Source of the DNA: an uncultured Steroidobacter sp.
Lineage (GTDB): Bacteria > Pseudomonadota > Gammaproteobacteria > Steroidobacterales > Steroidobacteraceae
Length of the DNA: 21,321 nucleotides
Direction of reading: 5' to 3'
NCBI RefSeq assembly: GCF_937958065.1
Contig: NZ_CALFXI010000028.1
Location: forward strand, 1-21,321
Made by a program: the position numbers and the translations under genes. Shown piece after piece: positions 1 through 9,300 of this stretch. Numbering within the stretch: position 1 is the first letter of the stretch; every line of letters starts with the position of its first letter. A model generated the notes under the pieces. That model had not been told where the DNA came from, did no database searches, and worked only from the letters and a program-made list of their open reading frames with translations.

Positions 1-1866
1 GATGCCGTCAAAGACATCAGCGACAATCACAAGTTCGCGCCCGATGCGGTCGCGGCAGTCGCCGCCGGGCTCAAAGCGGGTGTCGACAATGAATGCACTA
101 CGGCCACGTTGTTCGACCTCGGCGGTCTCGGCGACCGTTACAAGCAGGCGTATGAGCGCGGCCTGATCAGCATGGACGACATCGATCGAGCGCTGATTCG
201 ATTGTTCTCGGCGCGTTACCGCAACGGCGACCTGCCGGGGCTCGAAGGGCGAGCTGCGGTCGATATTTCGCCCAGGCCAGTCACGACGCCAGAGCGTGAT
301 GCTCTTGCGCTGAAGAGTGCCGAGAAGACGCTGGTCCTGCTCAAGAACGATGGCGTGCTGCCATTGAAGGGCACCGAGCGGATCGCAGTGATCGGACCGC
401 ACGCCGATGCGACGCGCGTGCTGCGTGGGAACTATTCGTCACCGCTATCGAGCCCTCCGATCTCGCTGGTCGATGGTTTGCGCCGCGCCTTGCCGAACGC
501 AACCGTAACGCACGTGCCCTGGTCGGCTTCGATCACCGATGGCGATCCGATCCCGACGTCGGCGTTGCGCTCGCCTCGCGGCGAGCCCGGATTGCTGGCG
601 CAGTACTACGATGCCGAGGGGCCCATGCCCAAACGCTACGCGACACACGCGGAGTACGCAGAGCATGCAGGCAAGGTGAAGTTCAAGAGCAAACCGGCGA
701 TCACCCGAGTGGAGCCGGGCATCGCGATGCGTGGCAATGAGCACGCGCAACTCTCGGATTACTACCGCGTGGTGTGGACGGGCTTTGTAGTCCCGCCGGA
801 GACCGGCACGTATCGAATCGGCCTGAGCGGACCCAATGCCGAGCTCATGCTGGATGGAAAAGTGCTCGCTCAACATCGCAACCAGCCGTGGGGCACGCGC
901 TCGGAGATGGTGACACTCGAGCTGGAGAAGGGGCGGCGTTATCCGATTCGCGTCACGACGGACGCATTGCTGCTGGCCGGCGTCGAAGTGCTGTGGAAAC
1001 GAATCTCGACACAACCTGAAGCAGACCTGCGTGCCGCCGCCGCGCAATCGGATGTGATCGTTGCCGCCGTGGGCCTGAATTCGGATCTCGAGGGAGAAGA
1101 AATGAAAGTCGAGCTGGAGGGTTTCTCCGGCGGCGACAAAACCTCCATCGATCTGCCCGCCGATCAGCGCCGGCTGCTCGAACAGGCCAAAGCGACCGGC
1201 AAGCCCTTGATCGTCGTGCTCATGAACGGCAGCACGCTCGATCTGTCTTGGGCGAAGGAGCACGCGTCGGCCATCGTCGAAGCCTGGTACGCGGGGCAGG
1301 CCGGCGGGCTTGCGATCGGTAACGTCGTTGCCGGCAAGACCAATCCCGCGGGCCGATTGCCGCTGACGTTCTATCGCAGCGTCGCCGATCTGCCGCCGTT
1401 CGAGGATTACTCCATGAAGGGCCGTACGTACCGGTACTTCGCCGGCACGCCGGTCTACCCGTTCGGTTACGGGTTGAGCTATTCGACGTTCGAGTACGGC
1501 ACGCTGAACATACAAGCTGTGGAAGGCGCTCCGGAAGGCGGGCTGCGTGTCACGACGACCGTTCGAAACACGAGCAACCGTGCGGGCGAAGAAGTTGCGC
1601 AGCTGTATCTCGACCCGCCCGACTTCGAAGGCGCGCCGCGAATTGCGTTACGAGGCTTTCAGCGCTTCGAGCTTCGGCCAGGCGAGCAGCGGACCCTCAC
1701 GTTCGAGCTGACTCCACGCGATCTGAGCTTCGTGACTCGGGACGGAGTCCGGCAGATCTTCCCAGGCGAGCACCGCGTGAGCATCGGATCCGGGCAACCG
1801 GAATCGGGAGTGCCAGTGCAATCCGGGACGTTCACCACGACGCGGGTCGTACCGCTGGCTCCGTGA
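1..1866 (+). CDS. GH3 family glycoside hydrolase with PA14 insertion (3' part, 5' end outside window)
   Basis: This is the C-terminal 621 residues of a family 3 glycosidase (beta-xylosidase, beta-glucosidase or arabinofuranosidase type); the frame is open through the left edge. The first visible residues, DAVKDIS, normally follow the catalytic SDC/SDW motif, so the nucleophile Asp should lie a codon or two outside the window. The start of the GH3 C-terminal domain is visible (KTLVLLKNDGVLPL). A PA14 domain is inserted at about 586-1005 (GLLAQYYD onward). The C-terminal domain then resumes, with a candidate acid/base Glu in LEGEEM (about 1090) and the AWYAGQAGG and YPFGYGLSYS motifs. A fibronectin III-like tail follows (EEVAQLYL to LSFV). 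PA14 insertions are known in GH3 enzymes and shape the substrate pocket. The GH51 gene 48 bp downstream suggests action on arabinoxylan or arabinan oligosaccharides. Exact substrate specificity cannot be read from the sequence. Confidence 0.93.
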   Translation, partial: DAVKDISDNHKFAPDAVAAVAAGLKAGVDNECTTATLFDLGGLGDRYKQAYERGLISMDDIDRALIRLFSARYRNGDLPGLEGRAAVDISPRPVTTPERDALALKSAEKTLVLLKNDGVLPLKGTERIAVIGPHADATRVLRGNYSSPLSSPPISLVDGLRRALPNATVTHVPWSASITDGDPIPTSALRSPRGEPGLLAQYYDAEGPMPKRYATHAEYAEHAGKVKFKSKPAITRVEPGIAMRGNEHAQLSDYYRVVWTGFVVPPETGTYRIGLSGPNAELMLDGKVLAQHRNQPWGTRSEMVTLELEKGRRYPIRVTTDALLLAGVEVLWKRISTQPEADLRAAAAQSDVIVAAVGLNSDLEGEEMKVELEGFSGGDKTSIDLPADQRRLLEQAKATGKPLIVVLMNGSTLDLSWAKEHASAIVEAWYAGQAGGLAIGNVVAGKTNPAGRLPLTFYRSVADLPPFEDYSMKGRTYRYFAGTPVYPFGYGLSYSTFEYGTLNIQAVEGAPEGGLRVTTTVRNTSNRAGEEVAQLYLDPPDFEGAPRIALRGFQRFELRPGEQRTLTFELTPRDLSFVTRDGVRQIFPGEHRVSIGSGQPESGVPVQSGTFTTTRVVPLAP

Positions 1867-1914
1867 GCCCGGCGTCATTCTCGCCAACAAGTCACAAGTA
1901 CGAAGAGACTGAAA

Positions 1915-3471
1915 ATGAATCGGAAGTCCGCACTGTCTGCGCTCTTGATCTCGGTGACGGCGTCCCTCGGTGTGGCGCATGCGCAAACGCTGACGCTGAA
2001 GGTCGAGACCGACAAGCCCGGCGTCAAGATCGACCGGCAGTTGTTCGGTCAATTCGCCGAGCATCTGGGCCGCGGCGTCTACGAGGGCGTCTGGGTCGGT
2101 CCGGATTCGTCCATTCCGAATACTCGCGGCATCCGCAATGACGTGGTTGCGGCGCTCAAAGAGCTGCGTGTGCCCAACGTGCGCTGGCCGGGCGGCTGCT
2201 TCGCGGACGAATATCACTGGGGCAACGGCATCGGGCCCTTGGCCGATCGTCCCGCGACGCTCAATCCGAACTGGGGCGGCGTGATCGAGCCGAACACCTT
2301 CGGGACCCACGAGTTCATGGACTTCGTGCAGCAGATCGGCGCCGAGGCCTACATCTCCGTCAACGTCGGTTCGGGCACGCCTCACGAGGCCGCGGACTGG
2401 TTCGAGTACCTGACGACCAACCAGCCGACCGCGCTCGCCAAGCAGCGCGCGGCGAACGGACACCCGGAGCCGTACGGTATCTCGTTCATGGGCATCGGCA
2501 ACGAGAGCTGGGGATGCGGTGGTTCGATGACGCCAGAAGAGTACGTCAGCCAACTGCGCATCTACGCCCGTTACACACGCAACTACAACGCCGAGCACCC
2601 AACCCGGAAGATCGCAGTCGGTCCGGATAGCGCCGACACCGGCTACACCGAAGCGGTGATGAAAGCCTGGAAGGAGCGCAACTGGAGCTGGGACATCGAT
2701 GGGCTCTCGCTGCACTACTACACCGTCGGTGCCGGCTGGCCGCCGAAGTTCACCGCGACCGGCTTCGGGACGCAGGAGTATGCGACCCTGATCAACTACA
2801 CGTTGCGCATGAACGAGCTGCTGCGCACGCACGAAGCGATCATGGACAAGTACGATCCGGAGAGGAAGATCGCACTGGTCGTGGACGAATGGGGCGCCTG
2901 GCTCGCGCCGACCGAAGGCAGCAAGGAAGGTTTCCTGGAGCAGCAGAACAGCGTGCGGGACGCGATCATCGCCGCGCTCAACATCAATATCTTCGCGCGC
3001 CACGCCGATCGAGTGCGCATGGCGAATATCGCGCAGATGGTCAACGTGCTGCAGGCGATGATCCTGACCGAGCGGGACAAGCTCGTGCTGACGCCCACCT
3101 ATCACGTGTTTCACATGTACGTTCCGTTCCAGGATGCAACGTTCCTGCCGGTGATCTTCGATGCCGGCACGTACGTGAATGGCGATATCAAGCTGCCGCG
3201 CATCGATGCGATTGCCGCGAAGGGCAAGGACGGCAAGACCTGGCTGGCCGTCACCAATGTCGATCCGACCGGCCCCACCCAAGTGGAGCTGACCACTCGC
3301 GCGAAGCGGGCTGCGGGAAGGATTCTCACCGCGCCGAAGATCGATAGCGTGAATACATTCTCGGCGCCTGCCACCGTCGCGCCAAAGCCATTCGAAGCGC
3401 GGGCGAGCGGCAACAAGATCGCACTCAAGCTGCCACCGCATTCAGTGGCGGTGATTGCCTTGGAGGACTAG
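1915..3471 (+). CDS. Exported GH51 alpha-L-arabinofuranosidase
   Basis: A complete 518-residue family 51 enzyme, predicted to release terminal alpha-L-arabinofuranosyl groups from arabinoxylan or arabinan by a retaining mechanism. Residues 1-23 form a Sec signal peptide ending AHA before Gln24, so it acts in the periplasm or outside the cell. The (beta/alpha)8 catalytic domain shows VRWPGGCFADEYHW (89-102), the acid/base motif GNESWG with Glu197, the His267-Tyr-Tyr substrate-site motif, and the nucleophile Glu325 in VVDEWGAW. The C-terminal jelly-roll region closes with the typical LPPHSVAVI. Length is normal for the family. The start at 1915 is chosen because the signal peptide follows directly; a weak purine-rich GAAGAGA stretch lies upstream. 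It follows the GH3 gene by 48 bp with no visible terminator, so one operon is likely. It ends only 7 bp from the convergent response-regulator gene. Confidence 0.95.
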   Translation: MNRKSALSALLISVTASLGVAHAQTLTLKVETDKPGVKIDRQLFGQFAEHLGRGVYEGVWVGPDSSIPNTRGIRNDVVAALKELRVPNVRWPGGCFADEYHWGNGIGPLADRPATLNPNWGGVIEPNTFGTHEFMDFVQQIGAEAYISVNVGSGTPHEAADWFEYLTTNQPTALAKQRAANGHPEPYGISFMGIGNESWGCGGSMTPEEYVSQLRIYARYTRNYNAEHPTRKIAVGPDSADTGYTEAVMKAWKERNWSWDIDGLSLHYYTVGAGWPPKFTATGFGTQEYATLINYTLRMNELLRTHEAIMDKYDPERKIALVVDEWGAWLAPTEGSKEGFLEQQNSVRDAIIAALNINIFARHADRVRMANIAQMVNVLQAMILTERDKLVLTPTYHVFHMYVPFQDATFLPVIFDAGTYVNGDIKLPRIDAIAAKGKDGKTWLAVTNVDPTGPTQVELTTRAKRAAGRILTAPKIDSVNTFSAPATVAPKPFEARASGNKIALKLPPHSVAVIALED

Positions 3472-3478
3472 GCGAAGC

Positions 3479-3853
3479 TCAGCAGCGGGGGCTGCGGTCG
3501 AGCGCCAGCAGGATTTTCGCCTCCAGGTCGGACAGTACGTACGGCTTGGCGAGGGAAGGATAGGACTGGAACTCGGCCGGCACCCGGCTCACCCCGTAGC
3601 CGGTGCTGAAAACGAACGGAATGCCCCGCCGGTGCAGGATCTGCGCTGCGGGCAGCGAGCTGCAGCCGCCGATATTCAGATCGAGCAGGGCGAAATCGAT
3701 ATTCTCGCTGGCAGCCAACCGGCAGGCCTCGTCGACATCCGCCGCCGACGCTGCGAGCTCACAGCCCAGCTCGAGCAGCATGTCCTCGATCAGCAATGCC
3801 ACTGGTCCTTCGTCCTCGACCACCAGCACCCGCAGCCCGTCCAGTTCAGACAT
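3479..3853 (-). CDS. Single-domain response regulator (receiver only)
   Basis: A 124-residue stand-alone CheY-like receiver with no output domain. The acidic pocket is Glu13-Asp14, the phosphoacceptor is Asp58 (LLDLNIGG), the switch Thr is Thr84 (FSTGYG) and the conserved Lys is Lys103 (LAKPY). The ATG at 3853 is preferred over an upstream TTG at 3871. It overlaps the stop of the kinase gene in the 8-base string ATGTCTGA, implying translational coupling. Single-domain regulators of this type commonly accompany HWE or HisKA_2 kinases. They serve as phosphate sinks, relay intermediates, or regulators acting by protein contact, so this is very probably the cognate partner of the upstream kinase. 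Its final target is not visible here. The gene ends 7 bp from the convergent GH51 gene, leaving no room for a separate terminator. Confidence 0.93.
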   Translation of the reverse strand: MSELDGLRVLVVEDEGPVALLIEDMLLELGCELAASAADVDEACRLAASENIDFALLDLNIGGCSSLPAAQILHRRGIPFVFSTGYGVSRVPAEFQSYPSLAKPYVLSDLEAKILLALDRSPRC

Positions 3854-6035
3854 TTGCTGCGCAGCTCGCAATGGGGATCATCATCTGACATCGCAGGCCT
3901 TCGGCGTCGAAGTTCAGATCCAGAGATCCGCGCAAGTCCGTCTCGATACACCGCTGCATGAGCCGCCGTCCAAAGCCACGGCGGGTCGGAGCCAGCACTG
4001 CAGGGCCGCCGTGCTCGCGCCACTCGATGGCGAGCATCGCCCGACCCTCCGGGCTGTCTCGCAGAGACCATTGCAGCAACAGGGTTCCCTCGTCCGAGGA
4101 CAGCGATCCGTATTTCGCCGCGTTGGTCGCGAGCTCATTGATCGCCATCGTCAGCGCTACGGCCGCGCGAGGCGTGAGGGCGATCGGCGGGCCGCCGATC
4201 GAGACGCGTCCCGGGGCGGCGTCGGCCATGGGTGCCAGCAACTGAGACGCGAGCGCCTGCAGTGGTGCGTGTTCCCAGCGACTCTCGGTCAACAAGTCGT
4301 GCGCCCGTGCCAGTGCCATGAGCCGGGCCTGAAATTTATCGACGAACCCGGGCAGCGATCCGGCGTGCCGCGCGGTCTGCATCGCCAGCGACTGCACTGT
4401 CGCGAGCGTGTTCTTCACGCGATGATTCAGCTCGTCGATCAGAACCTTCTGCCGGTTCTCCGCGTGCTTGCGATCCGAGATGTCCACCAGCATGTTGATG
4501 GCGCCGATGAGCTTGCCGTCGGCATCGTGCAAGGGGGTCGGGAAGGGCACAAATGGGACCCGAGTGCCGTCCGGCCGTTCGGCGATGGCCTCGGCGCCGC
4601 GCACCGGCCTGTCTTCCTTCAGCGCGATGGCCATTGGGCATTGATCGTGCGGTAAAGGTACGCCATCCGGCGTATACAAACGCCAGGTGACACACCACTG
4701 CTCGCCGGCCGACGGAGTGCGACCGGCCATCTCGACAGCGGCTTTGTTGTAAAAGGTGATGCGACCCGCCGCGTCCGTCGTGTATACGGCGGCCGGCAGA
4801 GCCTCCAGCAGATCGCGCATCTGCCGCTCGCTCTCGCGAAGTCGATTCTCGGCGTTCTGTGCTGCCGTGACGTCCTGAAGAACGCGAACGCCGTATTGGA
4901 AGCGTCCGTTCGCATCGCGCACCGATGAGCTGTGCACATCGAGATACAACATCGTGCCATCGATCCGGTACGCACGCTTGCGGATCGCGTAACTGGGGAT
5001 TTCTCCCCGAACTTGCCGCGCGTAGTGGGAGAGATCGTTGGCCCGGTCGCTCTCGTGCGTGTAGTCCGCAAAGTTCATCGACAGCAACTGTTCGCGTGTG
5101 CGACCGAGCATCTTGCAGAACGCATCGTTCACTCGCAGCAAATTGCCATGCTCGTCTGCTTCCGAGATGCCGATGGTGGCCGCGTTGTACGTTGCCGCCA
5201 GGCGGCCTTCACTGTCGCGCAGCGCGTGCTCGGCCTGATACAGATCGGTTACGTCCGAAGTGAAGCAGCGCGTGTTCATCATGCGCCCCTCGGCAAACCG
5301 GCCGTTGGAGGTGATGAGTACATGCTTGATGGATCCGTCCTTGGCTCGAAGTCTGGCAGGCTGACGCACCAGTTGCTGGCCGAGCGCGAGCCGCTGCAGG
5401 ATCTCGCCGATCACTGGCGCGTCGGCGTGGAATTCAGCAATGTGACGGCCGACATACTCCTCCGCCGTGTAGCCCAGCATTTCCAACTCGGCTTTGTTCG
5501 CGCGCAGGATGATTCCTTCGCCACTGACGACGTGCAGCCCCACCGCGCTGTTCTCGAAGAAGTCCTCCAGGTCGCGATTTCTGTCGCGGAGCTCCTGTTC
5601 CATGGCTTTGCGGGCGGTGATGTCCTGGAAGCAGTTGACCGCCCCCTGGATTTCACCACGGTGATTCTTCAGCGGCCGGATATTCACCATCACCGTGCAG
5701 CGGCTGCCGTCGGGTCGTTCGATCACGACTTCTGCATTTCTGGTTTCCGTGCCTTGGATCACCGCCGCGGCCATGGGGCAGTGCTCGTGCGGCAGCGGGG
5801 TTTGGTCCGGCAGGAACAAACGATGCGAGCCGCAGAAACGCTCCTGGCTTTGCAGGTCCGGAGCCCGCCCCCACAGCCTCGCCGCTTCGGAGTTGTAGGA
5901 GACCAGGACGCCGGCAGCGTCGCAGAGGTAGGCCGCCGCGGGGAACGCTTCGAGCACGGTAGGGCCGCCGGCAAGAAGCAGGTCGTATTCCGTCGGCCTT
6001 CGCGCCGCGAGGGGGAATTCTTCTACAGTGGACAT
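3846..6035 (-). CDS. PAS-rich HWE-family sensor histidine kinase
   Basis: A 729-residue cytoplasmic kinase with no transmembrane segment that I can see. It carries four PAS domains at roughly 25-142, 153-265, 275-393 and 403-522, followed by an HWE kinase core. The phosphoacceptor is His538 in ELNHRVKN. The N-box is ELATNAAKYG (634-643), and the family-defining Trp-X-Glu is Trp672-Arg-Glu674. PAS1 and PAS4 share the motif PLPH-x2-CPM (81-88 and 460-467), which suggests an internal duplication; PAS2 and PAS3 lack it. The ATG at 6035 is chosen because AAGGGT lies just upstream and homology begins near it; an open frame extends to a TTG at 6350 but looks non-coding. It should autophosphorylate and pass phosphate to the overlapping downstream receiver. 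HWE kinases often sense light, redox or stress through PAS. The ligand here is unknown. Confidence 0.93.
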   Translation of the reverse strand: MSTVEEFPLAARRPTEYDLLLAGGPTVLEAFPAAAYLCDAAGVLVSYNSEAARLWGRAPDLQSQERFCGSHRLFLPDQTPLPHEHCPMAAAVIQGTETRNAEVVIERPDGSRCTVMVNIRPLKNHRGEIQGAVNCFQDITARKAMEQELRDRNRDLEDFFENSAVGLHVVSGEGIILRANKAELEMLGYTAEEYVGRHIAEFHADAPVIGEILQRLALGQQLVRQPARLRAKDGSIKHVLITSNGRFAEGRMMNTRCFTSDVTDLYQAEHALRDSEGRLAATYNAATIGISEADEHGNLLRVNDAFCKMLGRTREQLLSMNFADYTHESDRANDLSHYARQVRGEIPSYAIRKRAYRIDGTMLYLDVHSSSVRDANGRFQYGVRVLQDVTAAQNAENRLRESERQMRDLLEALPAAVYTTDAAGRITFYNKAAVEMAGRTPSAGEQWCVTWRLYTPDGVPLPHDQCPMAIALKEDRPVRGAEAIAERPDGTRVPFVPFPTPLHDADGKLIGAINMLVDISDRKHAENRQKVLIDELNHRVKNTLATVQSLAMQTARHAGSLPGFVDKFQARLMALARAHDLLTESRWEHAPLQALASQLLAPMADAAPGRVSIGGPPIALTPRAAVALTMAINELATNAAKYGSLSSDEGTLLLQWSLRDSPEGRAMLAIEWREHGGPAVLAPTRRGFGRRLMQRCIETDLRGSLDLNFDAEGLRCQMMIPIASCAANV

Positions 6036-6040
6036 GTCGC

Positions 6041-6046
6041 ACCCTT
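6041..6046 (-). promoter_or_regulatory. Ribosome binding site of the HWE kinase gene
   Basis: AAGGGT on the minus strand lies 5 nt upstream of the ATG at 6035. It supports that start over the much longer upstream extension, whose residues show no recognisable domain. Confidence 0.5.
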
Positions 6047-6330
6047 GCTGGGTCTGGTTCGTCGAATGTCGCGTGTACCCGATGCAGGCACGCATACGCC
6101 CGTTCGCCTCATCCCTGGTCAGCGCCTGCGTTCCGGCACCGTGAATCGTGGAGTGGGCAACCAGATCTATGCGGTCAAGTATAGCGTTCGCAACCGGCGC
6201 CGGAGGGCTGATTGAGACCGGACGCAGAATTGCGTCGTATGGGGGAACAAAAGCTCGCGCAGAGCATTTATATCGTCCGGCTCGCGTGGGCGCGCGGAAC
6301 GAAGGTCCGGGCTGGAAACCGTCGGGGCAG

Positions 6331-6348
6331 GGCGTCATCCATGACGCC
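6331..6348 (-). terminator. Perfect inverted repeat downstream of the OmpA-barrel gene (possible terminator)
   Basis: GGCGTCAT and ATGACGCC are perfect 8-bp arms separated by 2 nt; as RNA they would fold into a 6-bp stem with a 6-nt loop. It lies 33 nt past the stop of the outer-membrane protein gene, where a terminator is expected. No U-tract follows in the transcription direction, so it is at best an atypical terminator or an mRNA 3' end-protecting hairpin. It could also be an operator for the kinase gene. Confidence 0.3.
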
Positions 6349-6380
6349 AATAGCCACTTTGCTTTGCTGTCGTTCTCGCC

Positions 6381-9300
6381 TCAGAACGTGCTCACGATGT
6401 TCACGAACGGCCCGCGGCTGCGATACGACAGGTCGGTCAGGTCATCCGAGAAGTCGGTGAAGTTGTAACCGACGCCCATCTTCACGTGCGTGTTGAGGTG
6501 CCGATAGATCGCGGCGAGCAGGCCGGTACGCGAATCTTGCGCCTCGTGCACGCTGAGCCGGCGGCCCTCGACGAGCATGTCCCATTCGTGCACGAGATGC
6601 AGGTCGCCGCGCACGACCCACAGATCCGCGCGACTGGAGTACCAGTCGCCATCGGTGCGAGTGTCGCGCAGTTCGCCGAAACGCTGTGCGTATTTGGCCC
6701 CCACCGACAACCACGGCAGAACGTCGTAGATCGTATCGATCGAGACGACGTGGCTGCGCTGAGCATAGTCGAGCAGGTCGTCGCTCACGCTCACCTGGCC
6801 TGGAGAAGGCAGGGTGTAGTAGTAACGATACTGCACGAGCGTGTTCCAGCGATCGTTCGCGATCGGCCGGAACGCGCCGCCCAGCGCGGCATCGACGAAG
6901 TCGCCGTCGAAGAAGTTGCCGGCGCTCGCTTCGCTGAAGGAGAAGTTGAGCTTGCCGATCAGGCGCCAGTCGGGCGTGACCTGGTAGCCGGCCGTGTTGC
7001 GCGCCAGCCAGGTCTTGCGCTCGCCGTTCGTTCCTTCCTCGTCGCGGTATTCGACGTTCGTGGTGAATTTCACATCGCCGTACTTGTAAGCAGCGCCGAT
7101 GCCGCCGGCGCGGCGCTCGAGGTCGCCCGCAAGTGGATCGCTGACAGTGCCGATCTCGGCGGTAAGTCCGTAGGTCCAGCGATCGTTCGGTGCGAGATCC
7201 ACACCAAACGCGTTCGTCAGGCTTTCCGGGCCGGCGCCGCGAGCATTGCGAGCTTCATCGTAAATGCTCACCTGATCGCTGAGCTTGGTGCGCGCGCCCA
7301 GCACGGTGTTGCCGAACCGGCCGCGATAGGTCGAATCCTGTCGCTCCGTTTCGATCGTGTGCCCGAAGTACACATTGGCGCGATCGTCGATGCGGTAGTC
7401 GCCGGTGAGTTTGCCGCCAGTGCCGCCGGTGCCCTCCGACACCTCGGCGCCGAGCCGGAACCGATCGTTGACCTGTTTCTCTGCCCCGATGCCACCGCGA
7501 TCGTTGGCATCGCGTGCCTCCGTGCGTTCCACTGTGCCCTGAGCGAACACGTAGGCTTGCCACGACGCAGGTCGGGACGCGACATCCGCGGCGAAGCTCG
7601 CTGGCACCGTCGCGTGTGTCACATCGAACTGGTTCGGCGCGGCACTGTTGTTAGATGTGAGCGTCAACGGTTTGCCATCGTCCTGCTTGGGCAGCGGCTT
7701 GTAGTCGAGCCGGACGATCGCATCGGTCCGCTTGCCGTTCTGCGACAGCAGCGGACTGGCGTTGGCGAACGCATTGCGCCGATCGTCGTATCGACCGCCG
7801 ACGCTCAGGCCCCAGGTCGAGCTGATCTGGTAGTGCAGCGCCAGCTCCTGCGCCTCGATGCTCTCGCTCTGCGCATCGCGCGCGTCGGTCTTGGCATCGA
7901 TGGAAACACGCTGGCCGAGCGGGATGCTCAGCGCGGCGCCCATCTGTTCGATCTCTTGACCGGCCGCGAGCGCACCCGCGCCCGAGAAGCCCGCCTCGCG
8001 ATTCTGCCAGTACACACTGCCACGACCACGCAGTGACTCCGACATCTCCGCCAGATCGAACACGCCCTGCGCGCGGAACGCATCGGCACGCGTATCCGGC
8101 GTCACGCTTTGATTGAAGCCGAAGCCGCCGTCGATCGAGCCGAACTGCGAGCCGGCGCCATCGGAGCGCGCCGCTTCGATATCCAGGTAAGTGGCGGGTC
8201 TGTAACGGAAGGTCATGTCGACGCCGCCGAGCTGCTGCCGGTCGAGCGCTTCGCCTTGCTGATAGCCGCTCAGGCCGACGCGCACGTAGTCGTTCAGCCA
8301 GGAGCTGTGGCGCAGTCCATAGACGTTGCTGTCGAGCTCGTTGAGCCCAGGCGCATACTCGTAGGTCGCGACGAGATACATCGGATTGCCGCTCAGGCTG
8401 CCGAGCTGGACGAGCGAGTTGCTCGCCGCAATCGAGGAGAGCGGCGCACGCAGCAGCACGCGACCCTGCAGGTAACTCATCTCGTAGTCGAGGCCCGGAA
8501 TCAGTTGCGCTCGCTGTAACGTGATGCCCGAAGTCACATCGCGAACTTCGACCCAAAGCCGTTCCGAGCCACGCGTGATGTCCTGGCGACGCAGGTAGTA
8601 GAGCGATCCGCCGGTGCCGCGGAATTCTTCGCGAGAGTTCAGAGTTCCGGGCTCGGCGGCGAACATGTCATTGGTCACGCGGCGCTCGCCGAAGGAAGTC
8701 GAAGCCTCCGATTTGTACAGCAGGTCCGCGCCATACAGCCCGCGGCTGAATTGATTGAATTCGAGGCCGGTCCAGGCGGTCTGGAAATTACCCCAGACGG
8801 CGCGCGAATCCTTGTAGTCGACCCGCGCATAGAATTTGCCGTTCGTGGGTGCGTCCCACACGCTGCTGCTGTCGTCGCCGTACACGGGATAGGCGCGTTC
8901 CTCGTCGATGCGCTCGAGCAGATAACGCGGATCCTTCGAAGCGAAGTTGCTGAACAGATCCTCGATCGGTTGCTCGCGAGTGTCCGCGCTGAGCGTGACG
9001 AACCAATCCGTGTTGATCTGACCTTTGGCGTAGAACGCGCCACGGGCCGTGATCTCCGAATCGTCCTTGTAACGATCGTAGTCCTGCGTGACGAGCAGGG
9101 CAGGGCCGGTCGTGTCGTTGCGGGCGGCGGTGAGCTCGCCGAGCGCGACATAGAACCAGTTGTCGTCGTGCAGTTCGAGGTTGCGGGCGAGCTTCGTGTA
9201 TTCGCCGGTGGCCGTGGTCGTCTGTACTTCGACGTGATGGATGCCGGACGGAAGCATCTGCCGGATCACGAACCGACCCTGATCGTCCACCGGGACCTGT

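Larger units (their letters stand above)
6036..6380. other. Gene-free interval between the OmpA-barrel gene and the HWE kinase gene
   Basis: This 345-bp stretch holds the 3' flank of the surface operon and the leader of the kinase gene. I see no coding region in it. A TATAAA string on the minus strand (6272-6267) is a possible -10 element for the kinase gene, but I find no convincing -35 at proper spacing. Short symmetrical elements are present: CCGGCGCCGG at 6194-6203, GACGCA/TGCGTC at 6221-6236, and the stronger inverted repeat at 6331-6348. The first two are too short to interpret. Confidence 0.5.

Noticed and set aside
1648..3441. Minus-strand open frame opposite the GH51 gene
   Set aside because: The GH51 catalytic motifs on the plus strand are unambiguous; the antisense product has no recognisable fold or start signal.
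6036..6350. N-terminal extension of the HWE kinase to a TTG at 6350
   Set aside because: The extra 105 residues show no domain or coding character, and a ribosome site precedes the ATG at 6035.
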